Both the position numbers and the translations under genes were made by a program. 64,000 nt of DNA. Origin: CAXBGS01 sp963975425 (GTDB taxonomy: Bacteria; Planctomycetota; Planctomycetia; Pirellulales; Pirellulaceae). The notes under the pieces were generated by a model, which worked only from the letters and a program-made list of their open reading frames with translations, had not been told where the DNA came from and did not search any database. Below, piece after piece: positions 8,009 through 17,935 of this stretch (positions are counted from its first letter, which is position 1; every line of letters begins with the position of its first letter). The stretch spans positions 620,001-684,000 of the forward strand of contig CAXBGS010000002.1 in assembly GCA_963975425.1 (NCBI GenBank). The letters are read 5' to 3'.

Positions 8009-9018
8009 TTGAAAAACCGACCGGCCCAGATTCCAACTCGGTTGTCTCGCAGTGCCTGATCAGCTTTGGCAGCAACCTTGGCGACCGCGGCACATTGATT
8101 GCCGACGCGGCCAAGCGGATTGCTGCGACCTCGATTGTTCATCACAACGGACAGACCGCCGCTTCCGATAGGCAGGCCGACTTCCGGACAAGCCGGCTAT
8201 TTGAAACGCCGCCCATTGGTGGCCCCGGCGGACAAGAACCGTTTTTGAATGCGGTCGCCGCATTCGAAACACGAGCCTCGGCACGAGAAGTCCTTGGCCA
8301 ATTACAGGCGATCGAGGATGAACTCGGCCGACAGCGGCGACGACGGTGGGATGCGCGGACGATCGACCTGGACGTTGTCCTGCACGGACAGCTTGTCGGC
8401 GGCAGCAGCGCTCTGACCGTCCCACACCCGCGGTATACCGCTCGTCAGTTTGTGGTTCAGCCGGCTTGTGACGTTGCGGCGGATTATCGCGATCCGCGAT
8501 TCGGATGGACGCTGCAGCAATTGGCCGACCACTTGTCGATGGCGGCCCCATCGATGGCACTGGTGGGCGCTGACGAGGCGACGCGCAGAACCATCTGTCG
8601 TCGACTTCGATCCAGTCACGGTATCACGGTCTTTGGGCTCGATTCCGACGACGATCCGATCACCGCGGCCGTGGGCCAACCGTGGGTGGCTGCGTATTTA
8701 CAGGCGCTGCCCAAGCCGGGTGACGTCTGCGACGCCATGGCTTCAGAATCCGCATTCGCCGCATTGTCGGCCGACGTGACGATCCCCAGGTTGATCGTGC
8801 GAATGCAGCGTTCGACGAAACCACAAACCGAAGACACACGAAACTGGGCGGACACGACGTGGCCGGCACCGCATCAAATCTGGCCTGCTGGCTGGCGCTG
8901 GCCCGAGTACCGACTGGAAATCGACGACCTGGATTGGGCCGTCGGTGAACTTGCCTCGGCCATCGAGTCCATGCGGTGTCCTGTCGCGGCGGTTACGCAA
9001 GATGGGCAGTGGTGGTAA
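8005..9018 (+). CDS. folK: HPPK (FolK) with a long C-terminal extension
   Basis: The start is taken as GTG 8005 because it overlaps the arsR stop in a GTGA; the frame is open from 7948. The 337-aa product has the HPPK N-terminus FGSNLGDR (21-28), FLNAVAAFET (80-89) and the family signature RWDARTIDLDVV (114-125), then VPHPR. HPPK pyrophosphorylates 6-hydroxymethyl-7,8-dihydropterin from ATP in folate synthesis. The enzyme normally ends near residue 160. Here about 175 further residues follow, starting MALVGADEATRRTICRRL, with several Trp residues near the end; I recognise no family in them. The kinase core looks complete. Confidence 0.9.
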   Translation: MIEKPTGPDSNSVVSQCLISFGSNLGDRGTLIADAAKRIAATSIVHHNGQTAASDRQADFRTSRLFETPPIGGPGGQEPFLNAVAAFETRASAREVLGQLQAIEDELGRQRRRRWDARTIDLDVVLHGQLVGGSSALTVPHPRYTARQFVVQPACDVAADYRDPRFGWTLQQLADHLSMAAPSMALVGADEATRRTICRRLRSSHGITVFGLDSDDDPITAAVGQPWVAAYLQALPKPGDVCDAMASESAFAALSADVTIPRLIVRMQRSTKPQTEDTRNWADTTWPAPHQIWPAGWRWPEYRLEIDDLDWAVGELASAIESMRCPVAAVTQDGQWW

Positions 9019-9202
9019 GCAAGCACGCATACGTTGCCTGGAATTGCTGCGGCACAATGTCGCTAACGAGTGCCTGCCCTTGCCCTCTCGCTAGCACTGA
9101 CACGATACTACCGGTCTTCTTGGTGTGCAGGGTTGCCACCGCTCCCGATCGTCCATCCGTGACCACATTTTGGCAAGGCTTCTAAGGCCAAGGCCGACCA
9201 TC

Positions 9203-9880
9203 ATGCAACGGTTTCTCTTCCCACGTTGGGTTAATCCCTTTCTCATGCTCCTTGGTGCCGCAGCTGCTGGCGGAGGAGTTTACGCGCTCGCGATGGGCGG
9301 GCTGATCACGGATCCGAAAACGCTGAATATCGGTTACGAACCGGAACAGCCGGTGCCGTTCAGTCACGCGATCCATGCCGGTCAGCTGAGGATGGATTGT
9401 CGTTACTGCCACAACACTGTGTTCGAGGCATCGCACGCGGCGATTCCTCCGACGGCAACTTGCATCAATTGCCACAGTCCGGCGAACGAACAAGGAGTCA
9501 CCGCGCTGGCTGCGGTTCACCCGACCAGCGAAAAGCTTGCTCCGATCCACGAAAGCTGGAAGACCGGTAAGAGCATGGCGTGGAAACGAGTTCACAACTT
9601 ACCCGAGTTCGTTTACTTCAATCACGCCGCTCACGTGAATTCGGGCGTCAGCTGTAAGACTTGCCACGGCCGCATCGACCAAATGGAAGTCGTGCATCAG
9701 CACGAAGAGCTTTCAATGGCTTGGTGCATCACTTGTCACCGCAACCCGGAACCACATCTGCGCCCGGTCGATGAAGTGACCAATCTTGCTTGGGAGGCAC
9801 CCGAAGACTGGGATCCGGCCAAGCACAAAGCAGAAAAGAATATCAATCCACAAGTTCACTGTGCGGTTTGTCACCGATAG
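9203..9880 (+). CDS. actA: ActA, pentaheme cytochrome c of alternative complex III
   Basis: ATG 9203 begins RFLFPRWVNPFLMLLGAAAA, a single membrane anchor (the frame is open from 9125, but that extension lacks one). The 225-aa protein has five CxxCH heme sites at 66-70, 87-91, 151-155, 175-179 and 220-224. Several extra His residues (SHAIHAG, FNHAAH) could be distal ligands. This heme count, the anchor and the position as first gene before ActB identify ActA of quinol:cytochrome c oxidoreductase, which takes part in electron transfer on the periplasmic side. The genes from here to 23901 run in one direction and probably form one operon. Confidence 0.93.
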   Translation: MQRFLFPRWVNPFLMLLGAAAAGGGVYALAMGGLITDPKTLNIGYEPEQPVPFSHAIHAGQLRMDCRYCHNTVFEASHAAIPPTATCINCHSPANEQGVTALAAVHPTSEKLAPIHESWKTGKSMAWKRVHNLPEFVYFNHAAHVNSGVSCKTCHGRIDQMEVVHQHEELSMAWCITCHRNPEPHLRPVDEVTNLAWEAPEDWDPAKHKAEKNINPQVHCAVCHR

Positions 9881-9944
9881 TTGTCGTTGGCACGTTCCCG
9901 CTTAGTACTTTCCCGTTACACATCATCTCGCAGCTCTCTTCGTT

Positions 9945-12900
9945 ATGACCTCGCACGATCCGGCCCTTTCGAATGGAAACTCGACGACCGAAAACATTCG
10001 GCCTCGTGAGAGATATTGGCGCAGCGTCGCGGAACTAGAACGTAGCGATGATTTCAACCAGTACTTAGATCGCGAGTTTCCGGTCGCCGCGTCGGAGTTT
10101 CCCGAGGGAGTCTCGCGTCGTCGCTGGTTGCAATTGATGGGTGCGTCGTTGGCAGTGGCCGGCGCAACGGGTTGCCGATATCCCGAAGAAGTGATTGCAC
10201 CGTTCGTCCTGCGTCCGGAAGGTCGCGTGCCAGGTGAAACGTACAGTCGCGCGACCAATATTGAATGGGCCGACCGCGTTTACAACCTGCTGATCACTTG
10301 TGTCGACGGTCGCCCGATCAAGGTCGAACCGAATATCGATCATCCAGCCGGTGGTGGCACCGATGTCTATGCACAGGCGTCAATTTTGCAGCTTTATGAC
10401 CCGGATCGCTCACGCGGCGACGACGGTTTCTTACTGCAGCGAAGCGACGAGGGTCGCCGTTTACAAGTCGGCTGGGAAGACTTCGATGCTTACGGCGCCG
10501 CCCGCGTCAAGGAAGCCGAAAGTAACAACCAAGGCGGCAAGTTCGCGGTCATCGTCCCGCCAACTTCGTCGCCATCGGTCGTCCGGTTGCTTGGCAAACT
10601 GAAAAAACGCTTGCCCAACGCCACACTCGTACGCTTTGACCCGGCATTTGGCGATGCAATGCGAGATGCCACTCGCAAGGTCTTCGGCAAACCCGCCAAG
10701 GAAGTGCTGCAGCTTGATGATGCGGAAGTGATCGTTTCGCTGCAGGCAGATTTCCTCGGAAACTCACCTGGCATGATTCAGTCGGCTCGTGGATTCGCCA
10801 AGCGTCGTGACCCGCTGTCGGATAAAAAAATGAACCGCTTGTACGCGGTCGAAGGCGGTTACACGTCGACCGGCGTTTCGGCTGATTCGCGATTGGCGCT
10901 GCGTCCAAGTGAAATGCCGGCGTTCCTGGCCGAATTGGCTCGACGGGTTGAAAAAATCAGCGGCGGTCAATCGCACGACCACGACGATGACACGCGTCCG
11001 TTCGATGAATTGACGCACACCGACCGGCTCGAGCGATTCTTGGATGTGATGGCTCACGATGTTGCCCAGGCGGGCGACAAGGCTGTCGTTGTGGTGGGCG
11101 AACATCTTGGTCCCGACGCGATCGCGGCCGGAATCCAGCTGAACAAAACACTGGGCTCGCTTGGTAAGTTGCAAACATTCATGCCCGCGGTTGACGGCGA
11201 GATTGATGCGACGGCGACCATGGGCGAACTTGCCGACAAGATCAACAGCGGCGATGTCGAAACTCTGCTTGTCCTGGGCGGCAATCCGGTTTATTCCGCA
11301 CCCGGTGAGGTCGACATGGCATCACTGTTGGGCAAAGTCGAACACACCATTTACTTGGGCCAATACGACGACGAAACCGGTGCCCTGTGCGACTGGTCTC
11401 TGCCTCAGTCGCATCCGTTCGAATCGTGGGGCGACTGTGTCAGCGACGCCGGTGATTACGGTGTATGCCAGCCACAAATCCTGCCACTGCTTGGCGGGCG
11501 CAGCATCGTGGAACTGCTGGCGGTCATGTTGGACGATTCGGAAACCGAAGGTGACGCGATCGTACGCCGTACGGCCGACGAATTCGCAGGTTCTTCGTTA
11601 AGTGATCGGCAATGGCGTTCACTGCTGCACGACGGATTTGCAGAAGACTTGATCGTCAAAGCCGACAGCATGTCACCCAAGGGTGACGCCGAGATGCCCA
11701 GCGGCGCACCGAAAGCGATCGAGCCGAATGAGATCGACCACGACGACATCGAAGTTATCTTTGTCCCCGCCGACGGTATCTACGACGGTCGGTTTGCGAA
11801 CAACGGATGGTTGCAAGAACTTCCGCAATCGCTGACCAAGTTGACTTGGGACAACGCAGCGGTCATGAGCCCGAGCACGGCCGAGACGTTGCAGGTCAAG
11901 CACGGCCTGATGATCGCGCTGCGGCAAGGCGACGTGACCGTCGAAGTTCCTGTCTATGAAATGCCCGGCTGTGCCCCCGGCGTGGTCACAGTGCCAATCG
12001 GATACGGTCGCCAGCGAGTCGGCATGGTCGGCGGTTTACCGGAAGAAGATGTTCCCGTCGTTGGGACCGATGTCTCGCCGCTTCGCGTGACAGGTTCGTC
12101 CGCGATCGCTTATGGCGTGCAAGCTCGACCTCGCTTTACCGAATACGAACTGGCGACAACCCAAGATCACTGGGCGATCGACGAACGAGGACGCGACGAA
12201 GCCGAAACGCGAAGCTTTACGCTTATTCGCGAAGGCACAACCGCGCTGTTGGACAAGGTGCCTGAATTCGCCGACGCCAAAGCACCTCACGTGCCCAAAG
12301 TGGGTGACGGTTCGCCTTGGGAAGAACCCATCGACTTCATCGAGAAAGAGTCGCCTGATTTGCCACAGTGGGGCATGTCAATCGATTTGTCCAAGTGCAT
12401 CGGTTGCAACGCCTGCGTCGTCGCTTGCCAGAGCGAAAACAACGTGCCAATCGTTGGTAAGGAACAAGTCGGTAACAGCCGCGAAATGCACTGGTTGCGT
12501 CTGGATCGCTATTTCCAAGGCGACAAAGAGAATGCCAACGTGGTGCAAGAACCGGTCGCCTGCATGCATTGCGAAACGGCCCCTTGCGAACAAGTTTGCC
12601 CGGTCGCGGCGACGGTTCACACCAACGAAGGCCTCAACGCGATGGCTTACAACCGATGCATCGGGACTCGTTACTGTGCGAACAACTGTCCATTCAAAGT
12701 GCGGCGGTTCAATTACTTCAACTACAACTCTGATGTCGGCGTCGGTTACGGCATCGATGCTTATCCAGGAACCATCGAAACAGCGAATCGCAAACTGCAA
12801 GCGATGGTGCTTAATCCAGACGTGACGGTCCGTGGCCGTGGCGTGATGGAAAAGTGCACGTACTGTGTCCAGCGGATCGAAAAAGCGAAAATCACCGCTC

Positions 12901-13322
12901 GCAAGGATGGCAGTAACGGTGTCGTTGCGGACGGAAATATTGTCACCGCGTGTCAGTCGGCTTGTCCGACGCGGGCGATCGAATTTGGCAATATCGCCGA
13001 CGCTGATTCGGCCGTTTCGAAAAAGCGTGCCGACGTTCGCAGCTATGGCATGCTGGAGCAGTTGAACGTCAAGCCCCGCACCGAGTACTTGGCCCGAGTC
13101 ACCAATCCGCATCGACGGCTGATGACCAGTTTCCAACTGGACGACTTGGCCAACCTGCACGCACCACATCACGGGCATGATGAGCACGGGCATGACGAGC
13201 ACGGGCATGAAGATGATCATGGCCATGGTGAATCAGCACACGGTCAAGGGCACGGCGCCAGCGATCATCACGACGACGATCACTCGGCCGACGCCGCCCA
13301 CGAAGACAAGAAACACGAATAG
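9945..13322 (+). CDS. actB: ActB, iron-sulfur/molybdopterin-like subunit of alternative complex III
   Basis: 1125 aa. A Tat-like motif SRRRWLQLMG (57-66) leads into AGATGC, giving a lipobox Cys at 77, so the protein is probably exported folded and lipidated. A long molybdopterin-oxidoreductase-like domain follows, which in this family has no Mo cofactor. The C-terminal ferredoxin-like domain begins near residue 815: CIGCNACVVAC (818), CMHCETAPCEQVCP (873), CIGTRYCANNCP (905) and CTYC (971) with CQSACP further on. Thr replaces a Cys in the third motif, which fits one [3Fe-4S] among [4Fe-4S] clusters. The last 55 residues are a His/Asp/Gly tail built on repeated HGHDE. Confidence 0.95.
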   Translation: MTSHDPALSNGNSTTENIRPRERYWRSVAELERSDDFNQYLDREFPVAASEFPEGVSRRRWLQLMGASLAVAGATGCRYPEEVIAPFVLRPEGRVPGETYSRATNIEWADRVYNLLITCVDGRPIKVEPNIDHPAGGGTDVYAQASILQLYDPDRSRGDDGFLLQRSDEGRRLQVGWEDFDAYGAARVKEAESNNQGGKFAVIVPPTSSPSVVRLLGKLKKRLPNATLVRFDPAFGDAMRDATRKVFGKPAKEVLQLDDAEVIVSLQADFLGNSPGMIQSARGFAKRRDPLSDKKMNRLYAVEGGYTSTGVSADSRLALRPSEMPAFLAELARRVEKISGGQSHDHDDDTRPFDELTHTDRLERFLDVMAHDVAQAGDKAVVVVGEHLGPDAIAAGIQLNKTLGSLGKLQTFMPAVDGEIDATATMGELADKINSGDVETLLVLGGNPVYSAPGEVDMASLLGKVEHTIYLGQYDDETGALCDWSLPQSHPFESWGDCVSDAGDYGVCQPQILPLLGGRSIVELLAVMLDDSETEGDAIVRRTADEFAGSSLSDRQWRSLLHDGFAEDLIVKADSMSPKGDAEMPSGAPKAIEPNEIDHDDIEVIFVPADGIYDGRFANNGWLQELPQSLTKLTWDNAAVMSPSTAETLQVKHGLMIALRQGDVTVEVPVYEMPGCAPGVVTVPIGYGRQRVGMVGGLPEEDVPVVGTDVSPLRVTGSSAIAYGVQARPRFTEYELATTQDHWAIDERGRDEAETRSFTLIREGTTALLDKVPEFADAKAPHVPKVGDGSPWEEPIDFIEKESPDLPQWGMSIDLSKCIGCNACVVACQSENNVPIVGKEQVGNSREMHWLRLDRYFQGDKENANVVQEPVACMHCETAPCEQVCPVAATVHTNEGLNAMAYNRCIGTRYCANNCPFKVRRFNYFNYNSDVGVGYGIDAYPGTIETANRKLQAMVLNPDVTVRGRGVMEKCTYCVQRIEKAKITARKDGSNGVVADGNIVTACQSACPTRAIEFGNIADADSAVSKKRADVRSYGMLEQLNVKPRTEYLARVTNPHRRLMTSFQLDDLANLHAPHHGHDEHGHDEHGHEDDHGHGESAHGQGHGASDHHDDDHSADAAHEDKKHE
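13170..13214 (+). repeat. 15-bp coding repeat in actB encoding HGHDE units
   Basis: CACGGGCATGA(T/C/A) opens three consecutive 15-base units (13170-13184, 13185-13199, 13200-13214), in frame with the ActB His-rich tail. Confidence 0.8.
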
Positions 13323-13331
13323 CCGCATCAC

Positions 13332-13402
13332 TTTTCCCGTTTTTTGGGGAAAACGATTCGGCGTGGCGGAGGCTGAAGAGGATTTGCGATCTCGAATCTT
13401 CG
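13332..13402 (+). other. Two stem-loops between actB and actC
   Basis: TTTTCCC (13332-13338) pairs with GGGAAAA (13347-13353). AAGAGGAT (13376-13383) pairs with ATCCTCTT (13393-13400), followed by TTC. The second has a weak U-run and could act as a partial terminator or an RNA-processing/stability element that adjusts the ratio of operon products. Confidence 0.4.
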
Positions 13403-13449
13403 ATCCTCTTTTCAACTAATTACAACAACTTGCACTAAACGATTCCCAC

Positions 13450-14883
13450 ATGTCCCTCGCAACTGTCAACGGACTGGACAATTCCTACGATCGTGCCGAC
13501 GAGCGTGCTCCGCTTGTCCTGGGCGATACGACGTACCACGACATTACCGAGACGGTATGCAAGGTGGCCGAGCGTAAGCCCAGCAAGGGCTGGATTATCG
13601 GCTTTTTGATCTCGTTCGCGTTGCTGCAGTGGTTGGGAATTTGCATCGCCTATCTGTTCTATGAAGGCGTCGGCGTCTGGGGAAACCGCTCGCCCGTATT
13701 CTGGGGCTGGCCGATCGTTAACTTTGTGTTCTGGGTCGGTATCGGCCACGCCGGAACGCTGATCAGTGCCATTCTGTTTTTGTTCCGCCAAGAGTGGCGA
13801 ACCAGTATCAACCGTGCTGCCGAGGCGATGACGATTTTCGCCGTTGTCTGTGCCGGAACGTTCCCTGGAATTCACGTCGGCCGCGCCTGGCTGGCATTCT
13901 GGCTGGCACCCTATCCGAGTTTGAACCTTTGGATGTGGCCGCAATTCCGCAGCCCGCTGTTGTGGGACGTTTTCGCGGTCAGCACTTACGGAACGGTTTC
14001 GCTGTTGTTCTGGTACATGGGCATGGTGCCCGACCTGGCAACGTTCCGCGATCGTTCAAAAAACAAATGGCGACGGATGGCCTACGGGATCCTGTCGCTG
14101 GGATGGTGCGGTTCGTCGCGCCACTGGATGCGTTACGAAAAGGCCTATGCACTTCTGGCTGCGTTTGCCGCGCCGCTGGTCCTTTCGGTGCACACGATCG
14201 TCTCGTTTGACTTTGCCGTCTCGCAGGTGCCTGGCTGGCACACCACCATTTTCCCACCGTACTTCGTCGCCGGTGCGATCTTCAGTGGGTTTGCGATGGT
14301 GCTGACCCTGATGGTGCCTGCACGCAGCATGCTGAGTCTGGAAAAGCTGATCACGATTCGCCACTTGGACAACATGTGCAAGATCATTTTGGCGACCGGA
14401 TCGATTGTCGGACTGGCATACGCAACGGAATTCTTCATCGCTTGGTACGGGCAGGTTCAAGAAGAGAAATTTGCCTTTATCAACCGCGCGTTCGGTCCCT
14501 ACTGGTGGGCTTACTGGACGATGGTCACTTGTAACGTGATTAGTCCCCAGCTGTTTTGGATCAAGAAATTCCGAACGACGCCTTGGATCATCGTGCTGAT
14601 CACGATCTTTGTGAACATCGGGATGTGGTTCGAGCGATTCGTGATTGTCGTCACCAGTTTGTCTCGCGATTACCTGCCGAGTGCTTGGGCTTACTTTGAA
14701 CCGACCTGGGTCGACTGGTCGATGTTGATCGGATCGTTTGGATTGTTCTTCACACTGTTCTTGTTGTTCTGTCGGTTGATGCCGGTGATCAACATGTCCG
14801 AAACCAAGTCGACTCTGGCCAAACAAATTCACTTCGCACACCTGCATGGGTCCGCTGGCCACGACGCCAACGACCAACACTGA
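13450..14883 (+). CDS. actC: ActC, NrfD-like integral membrane subunit
   Basis: 477 aa with about ten membrane segments. A soluble N-terminal stretch ends in RPSKGWIIGFLISFALLQW-like sequence entering the first helix. Segments such as VNFVFWVGIGHAGTLISAILF and WLAPYPSLNLWMWPQFRSPLLWD match the polysulfide reductase NrfD/ActC family. ActC is thought to hold a quinol site facing ActB. The C-terminal tail is His-rich (HFAHLHGSAGHDANDQH). It lies 127 bases after actB across the two stem-loops and is followed by actDE after 36 bases. Confidence 0.94.
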   Translation: MSLATVNGLDNSYDRADERAPLVLGDTTYHDITETVCKVAERKPSKGWIIGFLISFALLQWLGICIAYLFYEGVGVWGNRSPVFWGWPIVNFVFWVGIGHAGTLISAILFLFRQEWRTSINRAAEAMTIFAVVCAGTFPGIHVGRAWLAFWLAPYPSLNLWMWPQFRSPLLWDVFAVSTYGTVSLLFWYMGMVPDLATFRDRSKNKWRRMAYGILSLGWCGSSRHWMRYEKAYALLAAFAAPLVLSVHTIVSFDFAVSQVPGWHTTIFPPYFVAGAIFSGFAMVLTLMVPARSMLSLEKLITIRHLDNMCKIILATGSIVGLAYATEFFIAWYGQVQEEKFAFINRAFGPYWWAYWTMVTCNVISPQLFWIKKFRTTPWIIVLITIFVNIGMWFERFVIVVTSLSRDYLPSAWAYFEPTWVDWSMLIGSFGLFFTLFLLFCRLMPVINMSETKSTLAKQIHFAHLHGSAGHDANDQH

Positions 14884-14919
14884 ACTTAACCCTTCATACC
14901 CGTCTGCCGATATTTTTTG

Positions 14920-16524
14920 ATGTCTGACGCCGAAAACGAAAAGAAAGTCCATGGAATGGTCGCCGAGTTCACCTCGGTCGACTCGTTGCTAGCGGCTTGT
15001 CGACGGATCCGTGATGCGGGCTATACCAAGACGGATGCGTTCACTCCGTTTGCCGTCCACGGAATTGACAAAGCGCTCGGAATCAAGCCGACCGCGTTGC
15101 CTTGGATCGCGCTTGCCGGCGGTTTGACCGGAACGACAATCGCTCTGTGCATGCAGATCTGGATGAACGGGATCAATTACCCGTACATCATCTCGGGCAA
15201 GCCGTTCATTTCGCTGCCAGCATTCATGCCGGTCGCGTTTGAGCTGACAATTCTGTTGGCATCCTTTGGTGCGTTCTTCGGAATGTGGGCACTGAACGGA
15301 TTACCGAAGTTCAGTAACCCGATGTTTACCAATCCACGGTTTGATCGCGCTACCGACGATACATTCTTTCTTTACATCGACGCCAAGGATGAACGGTACG
15401 ATGAAGAAGGCGTCCGAAATCTGTTGGCCGATACCGGTGGCGAACATATCAGCACGGTCGTCGACGACGACACGCCGACTCAGATTCCAAAGTTCCTGAT
15501 CACGACGCTGGCGACGGTCATTGCACTGTCAATCATTCCGGCCTTGATCGTGGCCAAGATGCGGGTGACCACTAGCGGCTCGCCGCGATTCCATATCTTT
15601 CCCGACATGGATTTCTCGCCAGCCAAAGGCCCTCAAACGACGTCGACCCTGTTTGGCGACCTTCGTGTGATGCGAGCCGATGTGCCGGGAACGGTTGCCC
15701 GCGGCCAAAGTGGTCCAGACATGGATTTCATGACCGGCATCGATATGGACGCGCTCAGCCTGATGGATTCCCCGCGCGCCGAACGTTTGGTGCGCGCATA
15801 TCTGAATCCTCAGGATGAAGACGCGTCGGAGGACGTCGACGAGGAAGCAGGCGACGACGAGGCCGAACCGAAAAAAGAGACGGCTGAAAAGAAAGAGCCC
15901 CGCAAAAAGGCGAACGAGAAAAAGGCGAAAGCTGTTAAGGACGAGGACGAATCAAAGCCCGCTGACGAATCCAAGCCTGCTGACGATAAGCCTGCAACCG
16001 CCGAACCGGCTGCTGATGAGTCCGTCGAAGACACCACACCATGGTTGACCAGCAACCCGCTGCCCATCACGGAAGATTTGCTGCGGCAGGGTCAGCTTCA
16101 ATTCAAGATCTATTGCTCGGTTTGTCACGGTCTCAACGGCGCCGGCAACGGTTTGGTGAATCGTCGGGCCCGCAAGATCCTGGCGAGCTCATGGATCCCG
16201 CCTTCCTCGCTGCATCAAGATACGCTGACGCAGGACAAGTATCCCGACGGAAAACTGTTCAGCACGATCACCAACGGCATTCGCAAAATGCCGGGCTATG
16301 GCAGCCAAATCAAAGTCGCGGATCGTTGGGCTCTCGTCGCCTATGTCCGAGCGTTGCAGAAAAGTCAAAACGCATCAATCGACTTGGTTCCAAATTCCCT
16401 GCGTGAATCGATCGAAAGCAAGAAGAAAGAAATTGACGAGCAGCTTCGTCTGCAAGCCGAAGCGGAGCGTCAACAAGAAGAACAACGGGCTGCCGAAGCA
16501 GCCGCCGAAAAGGCAGGTGCCTAA
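14920..16524 (+). CDS. actDE: Fused ActD-ActE (DUF3341 membrane protein plus monoheme cytochrome c)
   Basis: 534 aa from ATG 14920 (a TTG three bases earlier is less likely). Residues 1-180 are ActD-like (VAEFTSVDSLLAACRRIRDAGY, then two membrane helices WIALAGGLTGTTIALCMQIW and ELTILLASFGAFFGMWAL). A third helix lies near residue 195 (FLITTLATVIALSIIPALIV). A strongly charged Asp/Glu/Lys/Pro linker covers about 300-375. The cytochrome c domain has CSVCH at 399-403 and a likely Met ligand in RKMPGYG. A short coiled-coil tail ends the protein. In other systems ActD and ActE are separate and ActE is a lipoprotein; here no lipobox is visible and the third helix may do the anchoring. Confidence 0.92.
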   Translation: MSDAENEKKVHGMVAEFTSVDSLLAACRRIRDAGYTKTDAFTPFAVHGIDKALGIKPTALPWIALAGGLTGTTIALCMQIWMNGINYPYIISGKPFISLPAFMPVAFELTILLASFGAFFGMWALNGLPKFSNPMFTNPRFDRATDDTFFLYIDAKDERYDEEGVRNLLADTGGEHISTVVDDDTPTQIPKFLITTLATVIALSIIPALIVAKMRVTTSGSPRFHIFPDMDFSPAKGPQTTSTLFGDLRVMRADVPGTVARGQSGPDMDFMTGIDMDALSLMDSPRAERLVRAYLNPQDEDASEDVDEEAGDDEAEPKKETAEKKEPRKKANEKKAKAVKDEDESKPADESKPADDKPATAEPAADESVEDTTPWLTSNPLPITEDLLRQGQLQFKIYCSVCHGLNGAGNGLVNRRARKILASSWIPPSSLHQDTLTQDKYPDGKLFSTITNGIRKMPGYGSQIKVADRWALVAYVRALQKSQNASIDLVPNSLRESIESKKKEIDEQLRLQAEAERQQEEQRAAEAAAEKAGA

Positions 16525-16656
16525 CGGCAAACGCCAAGCTGTGCCTTGGCAGACAACCGGCTCGCGCGATTTTCAGCTGATTTGCTGAATGATCAACCCA
16601 GTCGGACGGAATACGAACATCACTTACACCCATTCATCTCTCATAGCTTTACGACG

Positions 16657-17904
16657 ATGTCAGAGCACGCCGCACCCGCAATGAAACCGGCTGACGACCC
16701 GGCCTTCACACTGCCCGCCTCACTGGCCGGGCTCAGTGTCCCGCTCTGCGCCGGCGGACTGGTTGCTTTGCTTGCCGGCTTTGCGATCGGAATCTTTTCG
16801 GTCGACAGCCGTTTCGGGCTCTCCGCGTACCTGACCGCATTCATGTATTGCCTGTCGATCGCCCTCGGAACGCTGTTCTTTGTCTTGATCCAGCATCTGG
16901 TGCGGGCAGGATGGAGCGTCGTGGTTCGCCGTGTCGCCGAACTGATCATGGTGATGGTAGTTCCGCTAGCGATTCTGTTCCTGCCCATCCTGTTCTCGCT
17001 GTGGGGCGAGGGCACGCTGTATTCATGGGACAATTCAAACTACGCCGAAGAGCATCATATTCCGGCGGCGATTTGGGATGCCAAATCCAGCTACCTGTCC
17101 CCGGGCTTCTTTACCATTCGCTCGCTGATCTATTTGACGATCTGGGCCGGACTGGCGATCTATTACTACCGAAAAAGCAATCTGCAGGACGAAACAGGCG
17201 AAAAAACGTTAACCGAAACGATGCAAGCTCGCAGCGGTCCCGCCGTCATTCTGTTTTGCTTGGCAACATCCTTTGCGACGTTTGATTGGATGATGAGCTT
17301 GGCTCCGATGTGGTTCTCGACAATGTTCGGGGTCTACTTCTTTGCCGGATGCGTCCTTTCGGCTCACTGTGCGATCGCGGCGGGCACTTATTTGCTGCAA
17401 AAAAATGGCGCCATTCGCGATGAAGTCACCGTCGAGCATTATCACGATCTAGGCAAATACATTTTTGGGTTTGTGTTTTTCTGGACCTACATCACATTCA
17501 GTCAGTTTTTGTTGATCTGGTACGCCAATATTCCAGAAGAGCAGACTTGGTTTTTTGACCGTCAGAGCGGAACATTTGGGATGCTGGCATTGGTCCTGAT
17601 TTTCTTTCACTGGCTGATTCCCATGGCGGGAACGATGAGCATTCACGTGCGTCGCCGTCCCACGCTGGTGTTCTTCTGGGCCGTTTATGTGCTGATCGTT
17701 CACTACATCGATTTGTATTTCATCATCATGCCCGAAGCCGGACGCGGAGCCGGTGGCGTGATGGGCGTGCTGGCGAGCCTGCTGTGTGTGTTAGGAATGA
17801 CCGGAATGTTGGCCGGGCTCGTCCTTATGGTCGCCGGGAAAACGAAGGTATTGGCCGTTCGCGACCCAAGACTTCCGCAGTCGCTTGCTTTCGAAAACAT
17901 TTGA
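16657..17904 (+). CDS. actF: ActF, integral membrane subunit of alternative complex III
   Basis: ATG 16657 (SEHAAPAMKPADD) gives 415 aa; the frame is open further upstream without family resemblance. About ten membrane helices are seen. Conserved-looking segments include FDWMMSLAPMWFSTMFGVYFFAG and FFWTYITFSQFLLIWYANIPEEQTWF, typical of the ActF (NrfD-related) family that pairs with ActC in the membrane. It completes the quinol:cytochrome c oxidoreductase set. The next gene starts 31 bases downstream. Confidence 0.93.
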   Translation: MSEHAAPAMKPADDPAFTLPASLAGLSVPLCAGGLVALLAGFAIGIFSVDSRFGLSAYLTAFMYCLSIALGTLFFVLIQHLVRAGWSVVVRRVAELIMVMVVPLAILFLPILFSLWGEGTLYSWDNSNYAEEHHIPAAIWDAKSSYLSPGFFTIRSLIYLTIWAGLAIYYYRKSNLQDETGEKTLTETMQARSGPAVILFCLATSFATFDWMMSLAPMWFSTMFGVYFFAGCVLSAHCAIAAGTYLLQKNGAIRDEVTVEHYHDLGKYIFGFVFFWTYITFSQFLLIWYANIPEEQTWFFDRQSGTFGMLALVLIFFHWLIPMAGTMSIHVRRRPTLVFFWAVYVLIVHYIDLYFIIMPEAGRGAGGVMGVLASLLCVLGMTGMLAGLVLMVAGKTKVLAVRDPRLPQSLAFENI

Positions 17905-17935
17905 TCCATCAACGAAATTCCTGTTTAACAGAATC

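Noticed and set aside
12378..13226. 282-codon minus-strand frame opposite the ActB iron-sulfur domain
   Set aside because: Shadow frame; no start signal or domain, and the plus-strand cysteine motifs are unambiguous.
14056..14952. 298-codon minus-strand frame opposite actC
   Set aside because: Composition is that of the complement of a hydrophobic membrane protein; no independent support.
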